Positions 26,601 through 41,600 are shown, counted from the stretch's first letter. The stretch is 50,616 nt of DNA from Branchiostoma floridae (GCF_000003815.2 NC_049989.1:6017245-6067860), one strand, 5' to 3'. The notes: a model not told the origin generated them from the letters alone. Made by a program: numbers and translations.

Positions 26601-29600
26601 CACAGAAGGTGGACTGCAAATGTTCAAGGTTAGAATCTGTTTTTGTACTACAAAAAAATTTACAAATTGGTAAAGTTGTAAGAGTTATCCTTGGTCTAGA
26701 AGTTCGCAATATTCAGGAGTATTGCCCAGACCAAGTTGTGTAATACTATTCTTCCAAACATGTCAAAAGTAGTCTATGACACGGTCTTCTAAACTTGAGA
26801 CTAAAGACTAAAAGAACTGAAGACATATTTATTTATATCCCCTTTCTTAAATCGAACACATCATTATTTTATTGAGTGATCACCTTTATTCTTGTTGTTT
26901 TCCAGACAAAAGGTGAAGTTGCGGTCCTCAGGCCACGGATCGAGCCGGCCAGCCCCCAGCTCCTCCTCAGGCCTATCCAAGCACACGTACAGCGCCTGGA
27001 CCAGTCTGGGGGGAACCTCCTCCAAGCACAAGCAGAGTGACAAGTCGGAGAAACAGGAGAAACAGCAGCAGCCACGCGTGCGGCCCCTCACACCATTCCA
27101 CCACCGGGCGCCGACCCCCTCCGTCGACTCCTACATGGGTGTGGACCAGGAGAACTTCACCAATCAGAGACTGGGACTGGGGATGGGACCACTGGCGGGC
27201 GGGGGTGGACAGGGCGTCGATAACAAGCGTTTCCTGCCGACTCCTGGTTCGGTGGAGTCGTCTCACTCTGCGGCACCCTCCCCGCTCGTGGCGCCATCGG
27301 GGACGGCGTCCAGTTCGCTGCCGGGAGAAAGAACAATGCCGACGTTAAGCCCTCATCCGATTATAAAGAAGGAAAACGACATGGGGCCCCCTACTGTCAC
27401 CTCCCAGAGGGAATGTAGCCTCCCGTTCGCGAACAACACTGCGGTGGTAACGGAGGTTCAGAGAAGACTGGACAAGAAAGCAGCTAACGAGTACAAGGGT
27501 TTGCCTCCGGAGAGTGAAAAGGAGGACGGAAGATGGAAATGCTACAAACTTCCCAAAGTGAACACAGGAAAGGAATTTCACAGACCGGCGCTCGCTCCGA
27601 CGGTGTTTGACACCGCGGGGTTTGAAAACGAGGAGGAAGGAACTTCAGGACAACTACCAGACTTGACAGTTAGGCCAGCACTGTAAGTAACCAATCATTC
27701 TACAAACTTGTTTGGAAACTTTCAGGAAATGCTGCCATATCCTCTATACTGTTTTGTAAACATGGTCTAAAGGGAATATTTCTAGGTTACATACCATCAC
27801 TGTCATATGTAGACAAAAATTATCAGCTAAAATTTGAAGAACTTCAACTTGAGTCATTTTGATAGTCTCTCTTTCCAAAATTTGGCTATTGGATGTCAGA
27901 TTTCACTCACTTGCTAGTATAGTGCTACACCTTACAGTCCCACGGACAGAAATAGGGATGTATGCTGCATTGTGTGCATTAGGAAAGAAAGAAATACACA
28001 AACACAGACAGACAGACAGACAGACTAACAGGAGCCAAAACATTTCTTCACTCCTTTGGGATAAAGTGAAACACCCAGCTTACATGTTGTTCCTGAAATT
28101 GAGATCAAGAATGCCAGGTCTAGTCTTTACTGCCAACAGCTTCATTGCGGTAATCAGCCACACGTGTGGCTGGTGGTGTGGAGTTTCTTTCCCAGATTGG
28201 CACATATGCTACCATCTGACCTAACAGCACTTAACACGTTTTTTAATGGCCTCTACCAACCAGGAATAGAACAGTCAGATCATGTGTTAGCCCCCTGGTC
28301 ATTACTCACTGTACTTCAAAGTGCTAAATATAGCCAGCAGTCGTTTGTCCTCTGTGAAAAAATGAAAAGTGAAAAGTCCTTGTCTATTTTAAGTGAGGGT
28401 TCAATTGAGATGACCAACCCTTGAAGGGCCTACACCCTACACCCTACAAAATGATGACATCTGTAATGGATTTGCTGGTATTTAACTCAAAGACAAGAAG
28501 AATAAAATATGATAGATTATGTAACTTACCATTTGAAGTGTAGGAAATATTGAGTATCTGTAATTGTACAGTGTAAAAGAAAAAAGTTGAAATGATGATA
28601 GATTTTGTTAATTTATTCTGACGTCATTCAGGTACTTCCCCCATCCCTATAGCAGCAAACAGGACAATTCTTAAATATTCTTGGTTTGCACACAATGTAT
28701 GTTGTTGTTATTAGCTTATGGTTATGGTTTACAGGCATTGTTGAAACAGATTGTGTACAATTTTTCTCTCCAAAATAGTACAGTAAATAGTGACCAGCTG
28801 GCCACATAGACTAGATTCATTGGTCCCTTGAGTGATCTTCTTAGGCAGTTTTGACTGTTTGTGATTTTTGTTGTATGAAGGAAGGGTTCCCTTCATGATA
28901 ACATTTCTGTCCCTCCCCCTGCAGTGGTGTACTTGAGAGGCCTCTGAAGAAGATGAAGACAAATTTCTCGTTCCGCCCGATCCACCCGGCCATGGACACC
29001 ATCCACAGCGACTCCTCCTCCAGGAGTCTCATGGCCAGGACGTCTCCCGGGATCGACCCTTACGAGTTCATGGAGGACTCCTCACCTCCTAGCCTTATGC
29101 CAACAGGTACAGAACAGGAGTGGGGAATTTAGTCTCCAAGCAGATCCTATGGTAGTACAGTAGACGCCGCTCAATTGCACAACCTATTTATTTTCCAGTG
29201 AATGTCATGCAATTATCCGGCTAGTGTAATAATGCAAAGTTATCTAGCTGGACCCTACCGGTTTGGGATTTTGGGAATCCATGCAGTTAACAGAAGTGTG
29301 CGTTAATCCATTGTGCAATTAGCTGGCTTTTACTGTATAAGATAGTATCAAAACCTGCCAGAGGAGTAAAGCCAACCTAGAAGTGTGTTTGGCTACCCAG
29401 TGGCTGATGACTCCCTTATACCAGCTGTACTCCTTAGCCAGTTTTGATACTATCTTATGCTACTGGTAAGTCTGCCTGGAGATTATGGTGAATTTAGTCT
29501 TTGGAAATAAATAAAAGAAATCAGTTTACATTTATGCTGTCTTAATCAAAGGAGAAGCTTAGTGGCTTAGAAGCCTAAGGCACACTGTTTGTTGTGCCCT

Positions 29601-32600
29601 CTGCAAACTATTTCGTGCCATTTCGTTTGTAAGTACAGATAATACTGCAACAGGGTCTACTGGTAGTATTGTGTGTTCAGCTTGTCCACTTGTTCCCCTA
29701 TGTTCTAAGTGTACCATTCTGGTAAGGCTCAACTTAGAGTCTTGCTAAGGTTGCTACAGTCCATTTACAGCAAGTTTTATTTCTTCCTCACTGCAGGGTT
29801 TCCTCCTCGAGGGAAGTCCAGTAAGAAGGGTCGGCTGCAGTCTCTGTCATCCCAGTCTGACAGGAACAGCACTGACTCCCAGTCTAACAAGGGTGCTGAG
29901 GGACAGAACCAGGCTGGCACAGCCAAGGGGGAGGCCTCAGCCAAGTCTGGGGAGAAGGGTGAGAATCTTCAATTATCTCTTTGAAGGAGTTTGTATTCTT
30001 TGCAGGACTCTAGCCAACATTAACTTTTTTCTTCAGTCATGCCAATGCCCATAGACAGAAAAATCCTACAAAGAAGCATTTTCCCATCATCTTGTATAAA
30101 TACCCATCATCATCATCATAAGTACCCATAATCTTATTGAAATTTCGGCATCATAGATTAGATCTTGACTCAATGATTTTTGTTTATCAAGGTTGGATGA
30201 CAGGACAATCAAAAGAGTTACAAAGAGATTTTGCAGTTCATCTGGCAGTACACAATTTGTACGTGTATTAATTGTCCTTATGTTTATTTCTGCAGAACCC
30301 AAGTTGTCATCACCCCAGCCAGCAGTGAAGGTTGTGTCCTCTACCAGCCTGACCACAGAGGCCGACCTGGCTGTGACCTTCAGCGACCTTGACCAACTTT
30401 TCGAATCATCTGACTCAGACAATGATGATGGGGTAGGTCCTTTTTCAATGTTTGATACTTTTGTAACAGTTCTAAACAATTAAATGTCATAAGGAGGAAG
30501 TGTACATTCTGCATGCATGGTGCTGTCACCTAAAAACAATAAATATATTTTGTAGAGGTGCAGTGCAACAATATGGCATGGAAAATTTCTCACAAAACAT
30601 CTGAAAGGGGAACAAAAACTATTTGTGCTGATATTTTTGTGATATGAAGTTATGAATTAGTTAACATTGTTTGTATTGCTAATAGAGTTCTTGTTGATAC
30701 AGGGTCCGTCTGCATCAGGTGGTGCGAAAAGTGCAAGTGCCGCCTCGACAGAAGACACTGCCCAAACACATCTGCACAAGAGCAGTGGCGGAACAGGGAA
30801 CATCGGTAAGGGTTCCTTCTTATGCTAAGAAATTTCACCTGTATCCCTTGCTGGACAAAAAAAGCTGGTTTGTATACATAATTAGAGTTTGCTACAGTTT
30901 GCAGCCGTGAACATGCAGTTAGTTATCCAAGAGACGAGTGCTCCTACAGTTTCTTTTCTCCTCTGCCTGGCTTGATAAAATCAGCTGACACCTGTTCTCA
31001 GATGGAGAAGAACACAGCAAAAAGTAATCAGTCTTGACAAGGTTTCACTCTTCCTATGGCAGTAAAATATGAAGTAGGAAAATACTAGCAGCAAAAAGGT
31101 ATAGCTCAGCAATAACAACGCAATGCCTTTTTTAAATTCCGCCAGCTGATCTTCAAAACCTTCAGACAATGTTCCCCACACCGCCGTCCGTCAACCCTTC
31201 CCTGTCGCCATGCAACGCGGGGAACCAGGAGTACACCAGCCCGGACTCCGTACCCGGGATCACCAAGGCAGACGGGCACGCAGCCACCGCGCTGGCAGAC
31301 TACCCCGAGGTGGAGGTGGACGAGAGCATGGGCAGTCCTGTCCCCGAGCAGATCAAGGACTGGTCGTACGTGTACAGGAAAGCCAACACACATCTACACT
31401 GTGGGTCCTCCATGTACGCACCACTCAAGTCACTGCCCAGTCACAAGTTGCCACCCATCCGACTCAAGGACAACATGCTGTATAAACCATCATGGCAGGT
31501 ATGTCTGGAGAAGGTCTCTTTGTGTTTATTTCTTGAGTTTATGGACATTTGAAATTGAGAAGGCAAAATGAAAAGTTATCTTTGAGGGCTAGAAAGAAAA
31601 TGTGCATTTAAACAATACAATGTATTAACTCAGAGAAACTATTTGTACCAAGTTACAAACTTTTCACTTAAACTTTTTCACGTTCATCTTCAGGGACAGT
31701 ATCACTCTTTATACATTGTCCTGAAATGTGAGGCTTGTCATATGGCATGGACTCAGTATTGTGTATGGAAGCTCCTAGTGTAAAATAGGGAAATACTGAT
31801 GTTGATGTCATGACTTTCCTCCAGATGCCTGTGAAGGACTATCCCACTGTGACCGCAGGGGGGTTCATGGACCTCATGCCCCTCCCACAAGACATGATCA
31901 ACTCCACCTGTCCTATTACCATGACGACTGTCACCGCTAGCAACAGCGTCCCCATGGCTTCTCCCGCCTTCGCCTCAGTGAAGACGCCGCGCAGCGCAGG
32001 GGGGCCCGGACCGTACGATTCCCCGCCTTCAACGGTGTCCTCCTTCCGGAACGTGAATTCCGTGGATATGAACAGCGTGGGACCGACCATGGAGGCCCAC
32101 AGCCTCACTGTCAATATGCTTCTCTCGGATTCCGCGATCAATCTGTTCAAGGACAGGAACTTCGACAGCTGCGTGATCTGTGTTTGTAACGTGAACATCA
32201 AGGGCGCAGACGTGGAAGTTTACCTCCCGGAGTTCCACGCTCAGAACCAGGAGGCTCAGTACAAGTGCACATGTGGCTTCAGCGCCGTCATGAACCGCAA
32301 GTACGCGCGGAAGGCAGGGTTGTTCCCGGAGGATCTCTGCGAGATTTTCGGCTTCAAGAACGTGAAGAGACTAAAGGATAACGTGAGCGAGGTGAACAGA
32401 ACTAGTAGAGAGGGCGATAGCGCCCAGTCGGGAAAGACGGACGAGAAAGCCACTCTAAATATGAAGTTAGCTGGAAACAACAGAATATCCAAAGCGTTGT
32501 TGCAAGTTGTGCAGGACCAGTGTTCAAGCCTGTATTCCACACCACATTCCTTGGATAGAATCGTGGCCAATCGGAGACCATCGGTCGTTTCGCAGAAAAT

Positions 32601-35600
32601 CGAAGTCACCATTTGTGGTAAGTATTGTTTTTTTTATATCGACCAAAAGAAGGATCTGAATTGTAGATTCATTTTCCAAATTTCAAGGACCCCATATCAT
32701 TTGAAATGCCATATTCTCTTCTCTATTACGGTATCGTCTGTCTTTCTGTGTTGTATTGTGACAGATGTTAACATGGAAATATATGATCATGACTATTTTT
32801 CGTGAGAAAACAAATGATTGTACAGTTCATAGCAGTGTGATGTGTTTTCTTCCAGATGACTGTGATGCGTGCCACTGGGCATTAGAGCAGGGTAGGAGTC
32901 ATGACGGCTCCCCAGTCAAACTGGAGCAGGCAGACAAGGCTGTGTGTCAGCACACGTGGCCACCGCCTAAAGGTGAGGTTCTGTTACAGTAGTAACTTCA
33001 GCCTTCGTCTCAAAACCTTCCCCAAGCTAATTGAACTTAAGTTGTGTCACTTGTGTGGATGTTGTTTAAATGTTTGTCAAAAAACTTCAAACTTTCAACT
33101 GGCCAAACTTTCTTTGATACAACATATAAGAAATTACAACACCAATATGAAATTTCTTGAAAACGTGTGTCATGGCACTAGATGTAGCCATGCATTGTTC
33201 ATAATAATAGGAAGTTTGGAGCACATGTAAGTTAAAATGTAGGTAAACCATTCATTATCAATCCAAGTATCAGCAGAAAATTGTTTCATTAATGTCTTGT
33301 TTGAAATGGAGGAAAAGATCACGGATTAATTTATGTTATCGGCTAATTCAATGTGTGTATTGAAAAGACTTCACAGTGGTTTCACTATGGTAGCCCTATT
33401 TGACTCGTACATCTTTCTTTCCCAACCCAGCTGTTGACCAGAGCAGCCTGTCGTCGCGTGACGTGGTGCGGATGTTGCAGTCGCTGCAGCCGCTTCTCCA
33501 GGACGCCATCCAGAAGAAACGCACCACGAGGTTATGGGAGCCCAAACCTACCGTCCAGGGTCCTCTCACCTGGAGCCAGTTCCACAGGCTGGTGGGCAGA
33601 GGTACACAGGCATACTTGGTGTCTATTAAAACATATATAAATGGCTAAGCAGGGCTCGAAATATCACCTGCATATGCAGGTTAGTGCAGGTAAAATTGGA
33701 GCTGTGCAGGTATTTCTGGTGTCTACCTGCACCTAACCTGCACTGGTCCATGTACTGGGTTTTATACACAAATGTCCTATGATGTAGGTGTACATGGATG
33801 GTTATTAGCTGCATTGACTTTTACCACCTATAAAGTATAAAAGAAAAATAGCAATGGTTCATGAACAATTTTAGTATGATCCATACTTCCTAAATTCAGA
33901 GTGGTGCAGGTAAAATTTGTTTGGTGCAGGAAATTTCCAGTTTTTCCTGCAACAGTGAAGGTATGCAGAAAAAAGTATTTCGAGCCCTGCTAAGTATTGC
34001 AATATAAAGGCTAAGAGCAGTACAATAGCCTAAGAATGTCAGTACCTGTATTCATTGGTATAGGCAATCTTGAGCGTAATGTTGCCACTGAACCACTGAA
34101 CTGAACATTGGCTAAGTGCTGTTAACCACTATTTATAGTCAGTAATAAGGTGTATCTATTGTAAATTCTCATAGTCACCACATTCATTATATTGAAAGGC
34201 GTTGCTATTCTGTTGGCTGCAATGGATTCTTCTATCTTTCTGTAATTTCTGTTGTTGTGTTCCTAAACTAGGTGGAGACGAGAACAGTTCGGAGCCCCTG
34301 CCGGTGCCTTCACTCCTGGTTGGTTACGAGAAGGACTGGCTGTCGCTGTCTCCGTTCGCTCTCAACCACTGGGAAAAGCTCCTGCTGGAACCGTTCGGCA
34401 CCTCGCGGGATGTCGTGTACGTCGTCATCTGTCCAGACAACGACACCATCCTCAGCAACGCCAAGGCCTTCTTCAGGGAGTTGAGTACAGTGTATGAGGT
34501 GAGCTTCTTTTTGTTGTCACAGTGAATTGATACCTACAAAGTCAAGATTTACTAGCAAAGGCACCGTACTCTTCTAAACTTTTTTACCCAAATACATTTG
34601 TGTTGACAACAAGCATATGGAAATCAGAGGAGATTTTTTTCTACAGGGAGTTACACAATGCAACTGCTTTAGAAGCATGTTGGCTGTTGCAAACATTCCC
34701 TGTCCCAATGTTTCACAGTCACAGAGATTGTTGAAGTTAACTTGAGTATGATTGTCTTGATTTATACTGCTGTGTTATTCCTTAGATGATCCTATAGTCT
34801 TAACACCTGAAGAAGCCTTATTGTTGTTCTTCTTTCCCACAGAGCTGTAGACTGGGTCGCCACCGTCCAATCACCACAGTCCTGCGGGACGGAATCCGGC
34901 GTGTCGGGAAGGTCGCGGCAGAGAGGCTGGCGGACAAGCCTGTGGACGAGTGGTTCAACAAACTTGGTCAGTCTCCCTCCTTATCTGTATCTTTCACTTG
35001 GGAAATAAGTAGAATGCTATTGAAAAGACATTGCCTGTTCAGTTGCATGTTGTTCAGCTGGATATGATTTTACATCCAGTTGCTTGAGTAACTGCTTTCT
35101 GGCATGTCTTCTGGATGTCATCACCTGATGTCTAAATGTCATTGACATACATAGTGTAGACTCTGATGTCAATTTTACTCTAGCCTCTTAAATGAAGTTT
35201 AGATATAAAGTTGTACAGCAGCCAGCTAACTTGTGAATGTCCTTGTCCATCAGATGCGGTACCAGTGGGTAAGAAGCTGAAGTTGTATGCGCAGGTCTGC
35301 AAACATGACCTTGGTAAGTATGACCTTTTTCTGTCTGTCTTTTGGGGTACAGTAGTCATAGCATTGCAGTGAGTCTTTTCTTGGTAGGATAAACGTGCCA
35401 TGTCTTGAAGCTAAGCCAAAACTCATACAAACAAGTTTGTGGGGTTTCTGCCTTTGAAATTGCAAATGTGCTTTTTGCTCACAATCCTTAAACTTATGCT
35501 GCCTGAAAGTAGTTACTAAGTTTACAAACTGTTAAAGAGGTTTCACAGCACGAGTCTTAAAGTCTTTCACTGATGATATATTCCAACCTACAGCTGCCCA

Positions 35601-38600
35601 CTTGGCCACTGTCACGCTGGACACCTCACTCCTGAAGGCACTGCCGACACCCGGAAAGAACTCTGTTACCTCCAACTCCAGCAACAGCACCACGGGGACC
35701 TCCTCCTCCGGAAACACAGACAAACCCCCCTCCGTCCCCCCACCCCCCTCCAGCGGGGATGGAAAGGAGGGGGAGTCACCTAAGGACCCTAACAACACGG
35801 GAGGGGAGAGCTCGGAGGGTGGGCAGAACAAGGAGAACAAAGATGGCTCCCCTGACGAGGTGGACGAGGAAGCCCAGCCGCTCGCGGTGGTTGTGTACAT
35901 CGTGGATCCGTTCAGCATGGGTCCCGAAAACGGCCACCTGACGGACGTGTACGCGCTCGGGCTGCTGAAGTGTTACACCGAGATTCTGCAGGCCGACCTT
36001 CCAGACAACGTCAGAAACAACATCAGTCTGCAGGTGGGTATCACACCAATGTTTCCACGTGATCCTCCATACAAGGTGCTGTGTACATCAGCACAAAAAC
36101 AACAAAAAGATTAATGATTATCCTTGAACAATAGTACACATTAAAACAGGATGCCAATTAGTGCACTCCCTTGATATTTTTGGAAACCTATTTCCACATA
36201 CATAACCAAGAGTGAAATGGCTTCCAGAGGATACCCACAGGTTTTTCATCAAGTCCTATGATGGCTTTCTGAGTGCTGGCGATGCCAGCTTGAGTACAGT
36301 TGAAGCAGAGGTCAGAGAGATGATGCTTCTCGGAGTCCGCCTGAGATGAATGTGGGTTGCTGGAGGGTGGATATTAATGGAGGCTGTCAGATGTATTTGG
36401 GACAATCACCGGCCTGGGAACCCAGATTGTGTACTGTTTTGAGGAACCTGTCACATTCGCCTCTTATCATCGTAATTGAGTTTGCGTGGAATGATGTATG
36501 TCAAATAAGTGTGGGGCGGAAGGTTGCAGTTGATGATTGTAGCCATGCATTGTGGATTAGAATGGTATAAGATAGATGGCCTCCTTTCTGTATAACTCAC
36601 CATTATCAAAGGTAGAGGAAGGGGTCAGTCTAGAGTTAGAAGTTTGACCTATCTGTCCATTATCAATGGTGATTGTTTTATCTTCTATTCAAGTACCCTT
36701 AGGCTGTGTCAATTACAAATGGAATTTTTATGGTTCTATAACATTTTGAGATGAAAATTCAATGAGAGGGCAAAATCAAGATGTGCCAGAGAGGAATAAT
36801 TTTACAATGCTACCACATCTACTCCATGATACTGCATTTTCAGCTAAGCAGTATTTTTTTAAGTCCAAGGAAGAAAATATTGAATCAATTGATTTTCCGA
36901 GAGATGTTTTAAAGGTGTATGCATGAGAGGTTACATTTAGATAATTCCTGCAGTTATTCTATGTCCTGTTAGATGACTCTGTTGAACTTGGCCATGACAT
37001 CATGTCTAGAAATTTGTCTGGAAATACAGGGTCCATTGTAGGACCCTTTCAGCACAGTTTCTCAACAGATTCTCAAATGGTTTTGACAGAAGTGTAGGAC
37101 ATTAACATGTATATTTGTACGAGGCTTAGGAAACATTTGTAAGAGGCTACTCCAGATAGTCATGTCCAAATATTTTACGACCTGCACTTCTGCTTCATGT
37201 TGATAGATGTCTCTGTTGTGGATATACATTGTAGTATGAGTTATGTCTGCCATAGAAGAAGTAGTATGCTTTACCTCATTCTAAGGATGAACAGTTAACT
37301 CATTTCTTTCCAACTCTTTTCTTTTTGAGGCACACATGAAAAACAACAAAACTGAAGTCTAATTCAAAAACAGAAGACTGTGCTAAACAAACTTTAAGTA
37401 ACACTTATTATTGTAAACAACAAAATGGCAGAAATTGAACTGATAGAACAACATAAAATCTTCTCAATGCATTAAGGAATCTTATTTTGTCTTTCAGTCA
37501 TTATAAATTCCTGTTAGCTTCTTGACACCAAGACTTTTCCTCTTCCTCAGATCATCCCTGTGCAGCAGCTGGTTCAGCCCCAGAAGGCTGAGGAGCGAGC
37601 GACGTACCTGCAGCACCTGAAGACACTGGCCTTCTCCGTCTTCACACAGAGCCACAGGACCCTGCAGTTCACCATCCACGCCAAGTCTGTCACCGGCTTC
37701 GGGCCGTCCGCACAGAATGAGGCCATTCTCAAGTCAAAAGAGGTGAGGAGACTCTAGGATTTCAAGACCTGTGCTGCTGTGGAAACATTCCTCAGGATAC
37801 ATATTGGATAAAGTGTCTTTCCTTCTGTAAATGATCTCATCAGGTTGGCAATTGCTCATATAGTAAGGTCATGATGATGATGATGTCGAAGAGACATCGA
37901 AACATTGGAAGCGAGTACTACTTTGTTGTACTTAAAGAACCTTACTATATGTCTTTCCTTCTGTCATGATTAATGGAGGATGATGAATATTTTTCAGTAT
38001 GCTCAACTTTCTATTTTTGACACCTGAAAGTTAATGTTACCTGTTTTCTCCCACCCAGACTGACGTGCTGCACCTGTACACGCCACCTTACATCCTGGCA
38101 CCGCAGAAGGACAAACAGACAGAACTGGTGGAGTCGTTCGGCGAGCTGACGCCCAAATCCGGGGTCCTGTTCTGCGCGTACTGTCTGTCGTCCGACCAGC
38201 GGTGGATACTGGCCACGGTAACGGACCTGAGGGGGGAACTCTTGGACACCGTCGTCATCAGTGTAGAGGCTCCAATCAGGTGAATATCTAATAAAAGGAC
38301 AGATATGGAAGTAACTTGTTGACAAAAACTGTCATTTTACATACTGTCCTAAAGGTAAATGCTTATACCACACATTATTGTAGGCATGCTTATCAAAGAA
38401 TACGCTGTTTTGGGATTTATCCAGGCAAAGACAACAAAGCCAGCTACCAACTTGTAATTTTTGTCATACCTTGACTGTGAAAAGTTTGATACGGGTGTTC
38501 TGGACTGAATGATAACTTATGATTTCGTGTTGGATTCTGCAGTTATTGCAGGGGCCTCTATAAATAATTAGAACACACTTTGAGTGCACAAAGTGTGCTG

Positions 38601-41600
38601 TTGTGGATAATTTGATTACCAGATGCGGACGTTCAAATTGCTGTTTCAGGACCCAAAGTTTGTCAACTTCTGGCATTTGCACATTAAAAAATGTGCCTTT
38701 CATATGACAGAAATAAAATACAGGATAGTATTCTGCATCACCCTCTGATCATTCTAACCCAAGTCTTGTAATCATTCTCCCCCTCCAGCCCCAAACCCAG
38801 GAAGGTGTCTGCCTGCAGGATGGGTCTACAGAAGCTGTGGGAGTTTGTGCTGTCCGTCATCGCCACGACAACCTTCCCATGGAGGATCGTCATCGGCAAA
38901 CTGGGCAGGATCGGGCACGGAGAGCTCAAAGGTTGGTGGAGTTTAAAATGTAGTAAAAGATTTCTACACACATTGTACCTGGAATGGAATTTGATATTAA
39001 ACGCTGCTTATTATGAATTGGTATGCTAAAGAAGTGATGAGTCAATTAATTCAAAATGTATGTATCAAGATTGTACATTTCACTTAGTGCTTAATGTGTC
39101 TGTATTGGTTAACTTGTGTAGAGGTAGCTTGTTCTGTTACAGCAGTCAGTTTGTCACATCATGGCTGTGTATGCCTCAGTCCAAGTATTATCTTAAACTA
39201 TCTAACAAGGTGGCTTCTACAATGTTTGATTATGATATAATGAGTTCCACCACATTTAGTTTCACCTTCTCCCTACCTCCTAACCCATTTAATCAGTAGA
39301 GAAAGGCTAGCAAATGGCTACATCAGTATGCTAAAGGTTAAGGAAGAATTATTTTTCAATAGTAGAGATGTAAAAACATCTGTGTTTTGTTTCCCTGTAG
39401 ACTGGAGCAGCCTGTTGAGTCGTCAGCGTATCCTGAAGTCCAGCAGGAACCTGAAGGAGGTGTGTCGGATGTGCTCGATGTCTCCGCAGTGCGAGTGTCC
39501 CACAATCCTCTCTGCCTGCATGGTGTCGCTGGAGCCAGAGAGCGCTCTCAGGATCTTCCACGGTACGTGTTGTCATGTGGTATTTAATGTCAGGTCCACT
39601 GGGTCCAGGGCTTTCTCCAGCTTTAAATTTGTTTCCATCCCACTCATTGTTTGGGAGCCCATGTTGTTGATTCTCCTTGTGAAACATGTCATTTTCAGCT
39701 TTTGAATATAGATTTTTATCAGTTTCATGTCATGTAGTTTTGTCATTGTCATTGTAGATTTTTGGGATGGACGGAATAAAATGTTTTACATCCCAGTAAG
39801 CAACTTCCATCCTTGGATATCATTTTCCCTTCTGGGTGTTCTTAGTGAAGTCTCACCATGTTCTTGTCTCTACAGAGTCAGTGATGTCAGGTTCGGCTCC
39901 TGGTGCCAGGCCGGGCGGCCTGCTGGGTTCCCAGCTCAGCACCCCACGAGACGCGTCCTGTACACACCTCATGGCCTTCCCCACGTCCGCCACCACCCAG
40001 GCTGCAGCCGCCAACTTCAGCATCACCGAGACTATGGACCTGGGCTTCGCTGGAAACACAGGTGGGTGGACAGGTCAAGCTTTCTGGGTGTTTTATAGAT
40101 GATACACTTACCACTGTCTCTGTAATGTGGAAAGTTTGTTTTGTTTATGTTGTTAAGATCTCCATTAGTGTTACAATTGTGTCACACTATTCTTTCTGGA
40201 GACCATTAACATTAAGGTAATACATAGATTAAATACAAGATTAAAACAAATGGTGGGCAAGGGAACATACATAAACAAAGTGGTGAACTTGAAGTCATTG
40301 GGAGAGGTCAGAGGTCTACAAAATAATGGAATATCATCCGGATATGGTATGCCAAGAATTCCAAAAATACAACAAAATTGAGCAGAAGTCATTTGTGAAT
40401 TTCCTATCTAGGTATTGACTTTGAAAGTCTGATGTTTGAACTTGTTGCTTGATGTACCATCTGTTATTTGACAGTTCAAGCTTCTGTTTGTGGCATTTTA
40501 TTTCTGTAGTAATGTTTAAACATTTAGAGAAACTATCTACAGTACAAGGATGAGTACCTAGGAGTAGTAGGGCAAAGATAACTCATTGTAGCTGTTTGTA
40601 GTAACTGTTGTGTCTGTTACAGGTGACATGTTGGGTGATGATGACCTTCTGCCGGTGCTGCAAGAGGACCTCGGGGACTCCGATCTGAACCAGTTCCTAG
40701 GTCTGGCTGCGTCTCCAACTGCGCTGACTTCTCCGGTCCACTCCCCGCAGTCCCCCACGGGAGGGGGCTTCTCCGGCGGCGGACAGTCCAACCCTTACTC
40801 AGGGGGAGGGGATGGCAGTGGAAAAGTAAGTAAAACTAATATGAAATTAATGATTAGCAAAGCTTTTTGTTCTAAAAACAGTTCTCAGATTAACTGTGGT
40901 TTTTACTGGTACAATTAAAAGATTTGAGAGCTTAGGATCAATAGTAATTCTGGTTTTTGTTTTGTAACACAAGATGCCACAAGGGGGCACTTTCTGACCT
41001 GTTGCTGTTGTAGTTATAGAAGATGTAAAGGAAAACTAGCTTACAGGGCCCCTTGTATACATAAGTAGTCTACAATGGAAATTTAAATGGACTTCTTCAA
41101 AGAAGGCTCCTCCATGCGTCAGTTCATCAGCATCAGCCAATAGTCTATCAGCATCAGAGGATCAATAGTAATTCTGGTTTTTGTTTTGTAACACAAGATG
41201 CCATATAGTAGCAAGGGGGCACTTTTTGACCTGTTGCTGTTGTGATTATAGAAGATGTAAAGGAAAACTTAGCCTAGCTTACAGCACCCCTTGCATACAT
41301 AAGTAGTCTACAATGGGACCTCGACTTGACTTCTTCAAAGAAGGCTCCTCCATGCGTCAGTTCATCAGCATCAGCCAATAGTCTATCAGCACCAGAGGAT
41401 TCTTCCCTAGGACCTTCTAGCTGCTGCTGGTGTCTCTTGCGCTGTTTTCTAATTACTCCCTTGTTTAACATAGTCTATGTTTTCTGTGTGGCACTTGACG
41501 TTTTTGTCATTGATGACATGTTTCTCTCCCCGCCCCAGACGTCTTCCTCTCAGCCCCTGCCTGACCCAGATGAGATCCCCATGCTCCTGCAGCAGCCCCT

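Noticed and set aside
28619-28626. Perfect CRE palindrome tgacgtca in a MED13 intron
   Set aside because: An 8-base word is expected about once in a window this size; nothing supports it further.
35532-35918. 128-codon minus-strand frame rich in Ser/Pro/Leu
   Set aside because: Antisense of the low-complexity linker in MED13 exon r.
38565-38600. Short hairpin acacacttt...aaagtgtg as a candidate small RNA gene
   Set aside because: Arms of about nine bases are too short for a miRNA precursor, and no known mature sequence is recognised.
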